Source of the DNA: Acuticoccus sp039189655
GTDB lineage: Bacteria > Pseudomonadota > Alphaproteobacteria > Rhizobiales > Amorphaceae
Direction of reading: 5' to 3'
DNA: 5,017 bases
Assembly: GCA_039189655.1 (NCBI GenBank)
Contig: JBCCYN010000223.1
Coordinates: 1 to 5,017, forward strand
Both the position numbers and the translations under genes were made by a program. This document shows positions 1 through 5,017 of the stretch, piece after piece. Within the stretch, counting starts at the first letter, position 1. Each line of letters opens with the position of its first letter. A model generated the notes under the pieces. It made no database searches, was not told where the DNA came from, and was given only the letters and a program-made list of their open reading frames with translations.

Positions 1-1088
1 GTCGCCGCCAAAAGACCCGTCGCGGTCGCTTCCACGTAGCCCTCGCAACCGGTGATTTGACCGGCGAAGCGCAGGTGGGGAGCGCGCTTTAGCCGCAGCT
101 CACCGTCCAGTTGCTGGGGTGCGTTTATATAGGTGTTGCGGTGGAGGCCGCCGAGGCGGGCAAATTCGGCATGCTCCAGGGCGGGAATGAGGCGAAACAC
201 GTCAGCCTGCGCGCCATAGCGAAGCTTCGTCTGGAAGCCCACCATGTTGAAGAGCGTTCCCAGCGCATTGTCTTGGCGAAGCTGCACGACAGCGTAGGGC
301 TTTTCGCCCGGATTGTGGGCGTTGGTGAGGCCCCTGGGCTTCATGGGGCCGTGCCGCAGCGTCTCGCGGCCACGCTCCGCCATCACCTCGATGGGAAGGC
401 ATCCGTCGAAGTAGGGCGTGTCCTCAAAGCCTTTGAACGGAACCCGGTCGGCGGAGAGGAGAGCGTCGATGAACGCATCGTACTCGGCTCGGTTCATGGG
501 GCAGTTGAGGTAGTCGGCGCCGGTCCCGCCGGGTCCGGGCTTGTCGTAGCGCGACTGAAACCACGCCACGTCCATATCGACGCTCTCGCGATAGACGATG
601 GGCGCGATGGCGTCGAAAAAAGCCAGCGCATCCGACCCGGTAAGGCTGGTTATTTCTGAGGCGAGCGCATCGCTGGTGAGTGGGCCTGTGGCCACGATCG
701 CTAGCCCCTGCGGCAAGCGAACCACCTCTTCGCGAATAATGGAGACGTTGGGGTGACGTTCGAGGGTGCCCGTTACTTCTGCGGCAAAACCATCGCGGTC
801 CACGGCGAGCGCACCACCAGCCGGCACCTGGTGGCGATCTGCGGCCGCCATGATGAGTGAGCCGCGATCGCGCAGCTCGGCGTGTAAAAGACCGACGGCG
901 TTGGTCTGGGCGTCGTCAGACCGAAAGGAGTTCGAGCAAACGAGTTCGGCCAGCGCCCCCGTCTGGTGGGCCGGCGTTGGGCGCATGGGGCGCATCTCGT
1001 GGAGGACGATGCGGTGGCCGGCGTTGGCCAGTTGGAACGCAGCTTCTGATCCCGCAAGGCCACCGCCGATAATTGCTACTGTTGCCAT
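1..1088 (-). CDS. trmFO: TrmFO, folate/FAD-dependent tRNA (uracil-54-C5) methyltransferase, 3'-truncated by window
   Basis: TrmFO makes 5-methyluridine at position 54 of the tRNA T-loop in the cytoplasm, using 5,10-methylenetetrahydrofolate as carbon donor and FAD with NAD(P)H as reductant. My reading of the minus strand from the ATG at 1088 stays open for 362 codons to the window edge. Visible landmarks are the N-terminal FAD-binding GGGLAGSEA (about 8-16), HEMRP (30-34), LVCSNSFRSD (49-58), YFDGCLPIEVMAERG (226-240) and GQITGCEGYVEATATG (343-358). Cys51 and Cys230 match the two functional cysteines known in the family (Cys53 and Cys226 in Bacillus subtilis). The family is usually about 440-475 residues, so roughly 80-110 C-terminal residues are missing because of the cut, not a mutation. 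The ATG fits the family N-terminus; an in-frame GTG at 1103 is a weaker alternative, and neither has a clear Shine-Dalgarno sequence. It starts 31 bases after larB with no visible terminator between, so co-transcription is possible though the functions look unrelated. Confidence 0.96.
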   Translation of the reverse strand, partial: MATVAIIGGGLAGSEAAFQLANAGHRIVLHEMRPMRPTPAHQTGALAELVCSNSFRSDDAQTNAVGLLHAELRDRGSLIMAAADRHQVPAGGALAVDRDGFAAEVTGTLERHPNVSIIREEVVRLPQGLAIVATGPLTSDALASEITSLTGSDALAFFDAIAPIVYRESVDMDVAWFQSRYDKPGPGGTGADYLNCPMNRAEYDAFIDALLSADRVPFKGFEDTPYFDGCLPIEVMAERGRETLRHGPMKPRGLTNAHNPGEKPYAVVQLRQDNALGTLFNMVGFQTKLRYGAQADVFRLIPALEHAEFARLGGLHRNTYINAPQQLDGELRLKRAPHLRFAGQITGCEGYVEATATGLLAA

Positions 1089-1119
1089 GGCGTTGGGATG
1101 CACGTTTGAGGGGCGGCGA

Positions 1120-1791
1120 TCAACCGCGCGGCTGGGTGGGTTTGCCTTGGATGAGCCGCAGCACGCGACACGCTGCGCAGGCGGCTCCAAATCCGTTGTC
1201 GATATTAACGGTTGTAACGCCCGGCGCGCAGGTGGCGAGGGCGGAGGATAGGGCTGCCTTTCCGCCCTGTGCCACCCCATAACCGTTGGATGTGGGCACT
1301 GCGATAATCGGCTGCGCGATGAGACCGCCAAGGACGCTGAAAAGCGCCCCTTCCATTCCAGCGACCGCAATCACAACAGCGTGGCTTTCGATATCGTGAA
1401 TACGAGCTTCAAGCCGCCAGATGCCCGCCACCCCCACATCGGCAACAATCGGGGCGTTGTAGCCAAAAAATGCCAGTGAACGCGCCGCTTCGTGTGCCGC
1501 TGGAAGATCGCTCGTTCCGGCTGCAACCACCGCCACCGAGGGATCGCGAGGGGCGGGGGTGTCCCCTGAGATGGCGGTGCGAGACAGCGGGTGAAAGTCG
1601 AGGTCGGCACGGCTTTCAGGGGAGAGTGCGGCATAGTGATCGGTTGCCAGCCGCGTCAGGAGAAGACGCTGACCTCGAGCCCGCGCGGCGGCCAGGATTG
1701 CGTCGATGTCTTTGCTGCGCTTGCCCTCGCAAAATACCGCTTCAGGTGTGCCGGTCCGGGTTTCGCGCTCCCAGTCCATGACGAAACTCAT
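1120..1791 (-). CDS. larB: LarB, pyridinium-3,5-biscarboxylic acid mononucleotide synthase (NPN cofactor step 1)
   Basis: LarB starts nickel-pincer nucleotide synthesis: it carboxylates C5 of the pyridinium ring of nicotinic acid adenine dinucleotide with CO2 and releases AMP, giving pyridinium-3,5-biscarboxylic acid mononucleotide. The protein is 223 residues; Lactobacillus plantarum LarB is about 246, and the shorter N-terminus here is the main difference. The N-terminal family segment is seen at RTGTPEAVFCEGK (12-24). The PurE-like (AIR carboxylase) C-terminal domain carries AGTSDLPAAHEAA (91-103), DVGVAGIWRL (118-127), AGMEGAL (144-150), VPTSNGYG (165-172) and CAPGVTTVNIDNGFGAA (188-204). 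Glu147 and Cys188 are spaced 41 residues apart, as are the active-site Glu180 and Cys221 I recall for the L. plantarum enzyme. The chosen ATG overlaps the larE stop as ATGA (1788-1791), which supports it over the second in-frame ATG at 1779; the reading frame stays open further upstream to 1962 but that part only overlaps larE. No strong Shine-Dalgarno is visible, so initiation probably depends on coupling to larE. Confidence 0.95.
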   Translation of the reverse strand: MSFVMDWERETRTGTPEAVFCEGKRSKDIDAILAAARARGQRLLLTRLATDHYAALSPESRADLDFHPLSRTAISGDTPAPRDPSVAVVAAGTSDLPAAHEAARSLAFFGYNAPIVADVGVAGIWRLEARIHDIESHAVVIAVAGMEGALFSVLGGLIAQPIIAVPTSNGYGVAQGGKAALSSALATCAPGVTTVNIDNGFGAACAACRVLRLIQGKPTQPRG

Positions 1792-2570
1792 GGCGCTTCG
1801 GGTTGCAAAAAGGCTGAGCCGCGGCGGTAGGGACGCACCCCGACGAAAGGTCGCTCCGCCGCGCGGCAAAGGTCGGCCGCCGCAGCGGCGAGCCGGGCAC
1901 CCAAGGCGCCATCGGGCATAGGCTCCACTTCGACGGTCACGCCGCTCGCAGTGATGCGGCACCGAAGCGCCGCGACGTCGGGGGCAAGGCGCCGTAGTCG
2001 CCGCTCTGCCTCGTCGATGAACGAAAGCGCTTCGCGGTTCACGGTGAGCCCGGTCTCGATGCGACTGGCGAGGCAGGGTTGGGCTGGAAGCTCGGCAAGA
2101 TCCGTAAGGCCCATTGTGGCGGCCATCTCGTAGATCTTCCCTTTACCGATCCCAGCCTCCACGAATGGGTGGATGACACCGTTCTCCGCGGCGGCTTTGA
2201 GGCCGGGGCGGAAGTCTCCCAGGTCATCGCAGTTGGTACCGGAGGCAATGGTGGCGTCGGTGACGGCGGCGATCCTTGCGTAAAGGTTCGTCTTGCAGAA
2301 GTAGCAGCGGTTCAAAGGGTTGCTGGAGTATTGGGGGTCGGACAACTCCTCTGCATCGATGAGTGTGAGCGCCCAGTCTTCGCGGGCGGCGTGCCGCTCC
2401 ACCCGCGCGGTGGCTTCGCGCGGGACCGCGGGCGAGACTGCATGGACCGCGAGTGTCTCGCCCGGCACCTTATGGCTAAGGTGCATGAGAAGCATGGAAT
2501 CGACCCCGCCGCTCACCGCGACGGCTTTGCGCGCGTGGTTACCAAGCACCGCTCTCAGCGCCGCGTTCAT
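1788..2570 (-). CDS. larE: LarE, ATP-dependent sulfur transferase, three-cysteine type (NPN cofactor step 2)
   Basis: LarE adenylates the carboxylates of the LarB product and replaces them with thiocarboxylates, yielding pyridinium-3,5-bisthiocarboxylic acid mononucleotide. The protein is 260 residues, near the usual family length of about 270. The N-terminal PP-loop ATP pyrophosphatase signature is SGGVDS (20-25). Further family features are SGTNCDDLGDFRPGLKAA (110-127) and PAQPCLASRIETG (162-174). Cys166 in that last motif aligns with Cys176 of L. plantarum LarE, which gives up its own sulfur. This protein also has a Cys-X-X-Cys pair, NRCYFCK (87-93, Cys89 and Cys92). From family knowledge, LarE proteins with these three cysteines can hold a [4Fe-4S] cluster and act catalytically instead of sacrificially, so the iron-sulfur mode is inferred here. 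The start ATG overlaps the larC stop as ATGA (2567-2570), with a GGAAGG Shine-Dalgarno-like sequence nine bases upstream. Other PP-loop families (ExsB/QueC, NadE) are less likely given the RPGLK and CLASR motifs and the larB/larC neighbours. Confidence 0.95.
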   Translation of the reverse strand: MNAALRAVLGNHARKAVAVSGGVDSMLLMHLSHKVPGETLAVHAVSPAVPREATARVERHAAREDWALTLIDAEELSDPQYSSNPLNRCYFCKTNLYARIAAVTDATIASGTNCDDLGDFRPGLKAAAENGVIHPFVEAGIGKGKIYEMAATMGLTDLAELPAQPCLASRIETGLTVNREALSFIDEAERRLRRLAPDVAALRCRITASGVTVEVEPMPDGALGARLAAAAADLCRAAERPFVGVRPYRRGSAFLQPEAP

Positions 2571-3730
2571 CGCGCACCGCCTTCCACTTCGTTCTTGAGC
2601 CGCCGGCGCGCTGGAAGACCGTCGAGGACTGCCAAGTCATCGCTTTCCGCCTTCGCGGTGGTGGAGCCGTTGGGCCGGCTCGCCTCCTTGACCCGTACTT
2701 TTCGCCCGCTTGCTGTCACCGTTCGGGAGGATCGCGGAAGGACAAGCCGGGTCTCGTTGCGCAGCCGAAGCCCTAGTGTGGCGGTTTCTTCAAAGCAAAG
2801 ATCGGCAATCATCAAAGCGGCCTGGGGCGCGACGAGGAGCTCGAACGCTTGCTCCGGTCGCCCCTTCTTGCCCGACCGCGACGTGACGGAAACATCGCGC
2901 ACGCCATCGGCTAGCCGCAGTCGGTCGGCGGCTAAGGCGATTTCCTCTCCCGTCATGTCGTCAACGGCAAAGGCGATGGTCGCGATCTGCTCGCCCTGCG
3001 GTAAGTCCTCGGCGGGCGAGAAGGCGAGGGCGCGCAAGACGTTGGCCGTATGGGGAAGGGTGCGTGTCCCAGCCCCCGTTCCCACCGCCGATAATCGCCC
3101 CGATTGGCGAGGCACGGGACAAAGGTGCGCCAGGATCGCCGCGCCGGTCGGAGTAACCCGCTCCCCGCCAATGCCGTCATCGCGAAACTCGAACCCCTTC
3201 AAGAGCTCCGCCGTTGCCGGGGCCGGAACTGGCAGCGGCCCATGGCGCGATGGGACGATCCCGCCGCCGAGGGGAAGCGGCGAGACGCTCCAGCTCCAAC
3301 CACTGAGCGCAGCGGCGATGGAGCCGGCGGCCACCACATCGGCGAGGGAGTCCCAGTCGCCAATTTCGTGGAAGTGCACGCTCTCCAGCGCGCATTGGTG
3401 CACGTGAGCTTCGGATTCGGCGAGGCGGCGAAGAATGTCACCCGCCCGGGCCGCCGTACCGCTCGAAAGGGCCGCGGCCTCGATCCTGGCTTTCAGCGCG
3501 CTGTAGCTGCTTGGGCTTGTTTCTTCAGGATCACCGCCGACCATGAAGCGTTTCGCGGCAATGCCGTTGGATGATGCTGCACCGACACCGGCGCGAACGC
3601 CTGTGGGCAAGACGGCGCTGACATCCGCGAACACCTGCGCGCAAAATTCCGGAAACGTGTCGAGGAGTGCCGCAACGAACATATCGCCAGCAATACCGCC
3701 AACAGGATCGAGATGAATGTGCCCGCCCAT
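2567..3730 (-). CDS. larC: LarC, nickel insertion protein (CTP-dependent nickel chelatase, NPN cofactor step 3)
   Basis: LarC completes the nickel-pincer nucleotide by inserting Ni into the bis-thiocarboxylated pyridinium mononucleotide, a CTP-dependent cyclometallation. The 387-residue protein belongs to the former DUF111 family. Visible features are HIHLDPVGGIAGDMF at the N-terminus (4-18), VHFHEIGDWDSLADVV (118-133), GGGIVPSRHGPLPVPAPAT (155-173), VTPTGAAIL (192-200) and VGTGAGTRTLPHTANVLR (216-233). A C-terminal domain begins near DDMTGEEI (257-264) and includes SGKKGRPEQ (286-294) and KAESDDLA (360-367). His4, His6, His119 and His121 are candidate metal or substrate contacts. In L. plantarum the gene is split in two and joined by a programmed frameshift; here it is one uninterrupted frame. 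I chose the ATG at 3730 because the family N-terminus begins there. The frame is open 45 codons further, to an ATG at 3865, but that stretch resembles no LarC sequence I know. AGAAGG lies 12 bases upstream of the chosen start and GGGGA 3 bases upstream. Confidence 0.95.
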   Translation of the reverse strand: MGGHIHLDPVGGIAGDMFVAALLDTFPEFCAQVFADVSAVLPTGVRAGVGAASSNGIAAKRFMVGGDPEETSPSSYSALKARIEAAALSSGTAARAGDILRRLAESEAHVHQCALESVHFHEIGDWDSLADVVAAGSIAAALSGWSWSVSPLPLGGGIVPSRHGPLPVPAPATAELLKGFEFRDDGIGGERVTPTGAAILAHLCPVPRQSGRLSAVGTGAGTRTLPHTANVLRALAFSPAEDLPQGEQIATIAFAVDDMTGEEIALAADRLRLADGVRDVSVTSRSGKKGRPEQAFELLVAPQAALMIADLCFEETATLGLRLRNETRLVLPRSSRTVTASGRKVRVKEASRPNGSTTAKAESDDLAVLDGLPARRRLKNEVEGGAR

Positions 3731-3962
3731 GGGTCCCCATCGCCTTCTTGCCCGAACTCTACATGGTTTTTTTACGCTAGCGCAGGCCGTCGTTCTGAAG
3801 GCACCCGTCCCGTATCGTTCTTTCAGGGGGACAACGAAAGTGCGGCGTTCCTGCGGATCCGACACACCAGGAGTGCTGCGGGGAAATGGATGTTCTGCGG
3901 CAAAGTCTAGGGGCGAAAGGAGTGTTCAGCTGCTGCCTGTCTTTGGATCGCCGGACTCTCAT
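3731..3962. other. Intergenic region between the TRAP permease stop and larC
   Basis: This 232-base gap is the only sizeable non-coding stretch in the window and the natural place for a larC-larE-larB promoter. I found no convincing -35/-10 pair, tRNA, nickel-regulator (NikR-type) palindrome or intrinsic terminator. It holds a perfect 8-base palindrome, CGCTAGCG (3775-3782), next to a run of seven A residues on the minus strand (3767-3773). It also holds three loose copies of CCGCAG followed by a short AC-ending tail on the minus strand (3892-3900, 3873-3881, 3847-3856). A weak imperfect hairpin, CTGAA to TTCAG on the minus strand, spans about 3795-3826. Short frames cross the gap on both strands, but none resembles a known protein. 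A promoter here is inferred only from the gap size. Confidence 0.55.
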
Positions 3963-5017
3963 TCAGAACATGGCTTTGGGCAGCCAGGTGGCGAGCCCCG
4001 GTGCGGCAAGGACGATGAACGACGCCAGAAGGATCAGTAGGAAATAGGGCGTCGCTCCGGCAAATATCTTCGAAAGGCTCGCGGTTGGATCGGGCACCGA
4101 CGCCTTCACCGTGTAGACCAGGAGACCGAAAGGCGGCGTCAAAAGCCCCGCTTCGATGACGAGTATCCCGAAGATGGCGAATGCCAGCGGATCATAGCCG
4201 AGGGCCATGGCAAGGGGCGCAAAGATGGGGACGGTCAAAAGGATGATGGAGACCGAATCCACCAGCATCCCCAGGACAAGCCAGACCACCACCATCACCG
4301 CGATGATCTCCCAAGGCCCCAGTCCCGTTTCAAGAAAGAGCGATTGGATGTAGTTGACCCCACCCCCAAGGGCGATGAGGCGCGAATACATCTGCGCGGT
4401 CACGAGCAGGAACATGATGGGCGCTGTGGTTCGGCCAGCCGTGAGGAGCGCGTTGATGATTTGCCGCCATCCCATCCCCTTCACAACGCCAACGACGAGC
4501 GCCCCCAGGGCGCCAAAGCCGGCGGCCTCGGTGGGGGTGAACCAACCAAGCCAGATGCCCCCGATGACGAGGACGATGAGGAATAAGATGCCAATGCCGC
4601 CGATCAGTTCGGATCGCACTTCCTCCCGCGTCGGTTCCACCAACGGTTCGGCAAAGGCCGGCGCGATGGCGGGCGTCCTAACGGCGGCGATCACCACGTA
4701 AAGGGCAAAGAGGACCGCAAGCAAAAGCCCCGGAAGAAGGCCCGCAATGAACAGCGCACCAACGCTCATTTCGGTAAGGATCGCCCAAACAATGAGAAGT
4801 ACTGACGGCGGGATGAGCATGCCAAGACACGCTGAGCCGGCCACCGCTCCCAACGCGAAGGTCTGGCGGTAGCCCACCTTGCGCATTTCGGGATAAGCGA
4901 TGCGCGAAAAGGTGGCGGCCGCCGCGATGGAAACGCCCGTCACGGCGGCGAACACGGTGTTTCCGGCAATGGTGGCGATGGCAAGCCGGCCTGGCAGCCT
5001 CCGCAGTGAGCGGTCAC
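3963..5017 (-). CDS. TRAP transporter large permease subunit (DctM family), 5'-truncated by window
   Basis: This is the C-terminal 350 residues of a DctM-type subunit, the sodium-coupled transport channel of a tripartite ATP-independent periplasmic transporter in the inner membrane. It works with a small membrane subunit (DctQ) and a periplasmic solute-binding protein (DctP), neither of which is in the window. Counting from the first visible full codon, family motifs are LPGRLAIATIAGNTVFAAVTG (7-27), GMLIPPSVLLIVWAILTEMS (65-84), AGLLPGLLLA (91-100), GWFTPTEAAGFGALGAL (157-173), GMLVDSVSIILLTVPIF (249-265) and EAGLLTPPFGLLVYTV (288-303). Hydrophobic segments recur throughout. A GTG at 4955 could be read as a start, but the conserved family sequence continues in frame above it to the window edge, so it is internal. 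DctM proteins are about 425-450 residues, or about 620 when fused to DctQ, so at least 80 residues are missing. Substrate cannot be read from the permease; TRAP systems typically carry C4-dicarboxylates, 2-hydroxy or 2-keto acids and sugar acids. The lar genes 232 bases downstream make a 2-hydroxy acid attractive but unproven. Confidence 0.95.
   Translation of the reverse strand, partial: DRSLRRLPGRLAIATIAGNTVFAAVTGVSIAAAATFSRIAYPEMRKVGYRQTFALGAVAGSACLGMLIPPSVLLIVWAILTEMSVGALFIAGLLPGLLLAVLFALYVVIAAVRTPAIAPAFAEPLVEPTREEVRSELIGGIGILFLIVLVIGGIWLGWFTPTEAAGFGALGALVVGVVKGMGWRQIINALLTAGRTTAPIMFLLVTAQMYSRLIALGGGVNYIQSLFLETGLGPWEIIAVMVVVWLVLGMLVDSVSIILLTVPIFAPLAMALGYDPLAFAIFGILVIEAGLLTPPFGLLVYTVKASVPDPTASLSKIFAGATPYFLLILLASFIVLAAPGLATWLPKAMF

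Noticed and set aside
111..659. A 182-codon open frame on the plus strand.
   Set aside because: It lies antisense to trmFO, whose minus-strand reading is continuous and rich in conserved motifs; the plus-strand product has no recognisable family features.
766..1251. A 161-codon plus-strand frame spanning the larB-trmFO junction.
   Set aside because: It covers the ends of two well-supported opposite-strand genes and reads as low-complexity Arg/Ala/Ser-rich sequence, typical of a shadow frame.
2079..3407. A 442-codon open frame on the plus strand opposite larE and larC.
   Set aside because: It is antisense to two genes with clear family motifs, has a compositionally biased Arg/Ser/Ala-rich product with no recognisable domain, and is explained by high third-position GC on the coding strand.
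2567..3730. A split larC with a programmed frameshift, as in Lactobacillus plantarum.
   Set aside because: The N- and C-terminal family domains are in one continuous frame with no internal stop, so no frameshift is needed.
3767..3773. A seven-T run on the plus strand, considered as an intrinsic terminator.
   Set aside because: No GC-rich hairpin immediately precedes it on the plus strand, and no plus-strand gene ends there; on the minus strand it is an A run, the wrong polarity.
3713..4040. Short plus-strand frames across the gap before larC, considered as a divergent small gene.
   Set aside because: They run into the permease and larC genes on the opposite strand, have no clear ribosome binding site, and resemble nothing recognisable.
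4955..5017. The GTG at 4953-4955 as the true start of the TRAP permease.
   Set aside because: Family-conserved sequence (LPGRLAIATIAGNT) continues in frame upstream of it to the window edge, so the gene is cut by the window and that codon is internal.

Overview
The window reads as part of a high-GC bacterial chromosome, most likely from an alphaproteobacterium. That assignment is an inference. It rests on the GC-rich, tightly packed coding style, a folate-dependent TrmFO (common in alphaproteobacteria, whereas gammaproteobacteria usually use TrmA), and a TRAP-type carboxylate transporter. No rRNA, tRNA, CRISPR array, insertion sequence or phage gene was seen.

All five recognised genes lie on the minus strand, so transcription runs from high to low coordinates. 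In that order they are: the 3' part of a TRAP transporter large permease (5017 to 3963, 5' end outside the window); a 232-base gap with no convincing gene; larC (3730-2567); larE (2570-1788); larB (1791-1120); and, 31 bases further on, the 5' three quarters of trmFO (1088-1, 3' end outside the window).

The core is a complete biosynthetic set, LarB, LarE and LarC, for the nickel-pincer nucleotide (NPN) cofactor of the lactate racemase (LarA) superfamily. LarB carboxylates the pyridine ring of nicotinic acid adenine dinucleotide, LarE converts the carboxylates to thiocarboxylates, and LarC inserts nickel. The three genes are joined by two ATGA stop/start overlaps and look translationally coupled. 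No larA-like gene is in the window. The cofactor user is therefore either nearby but outside it, elsewhere in the genome, or not a classical LarA. The adjacent TRAP transporter is a plausible importer of the 2-hydroxy acid that an NPN enzyme would racemise or epimerise, but that link is only positional.

TrmFO is a tRNA-modification housekeeping enzyme. It may simply lie downstream and share transcripts with the lar genes. Nothing here needs a wholly new system; the open questions are the missing NPN-dependent enzyme, the three-cysteine form of LarE, and the TRAP-lar pairing.
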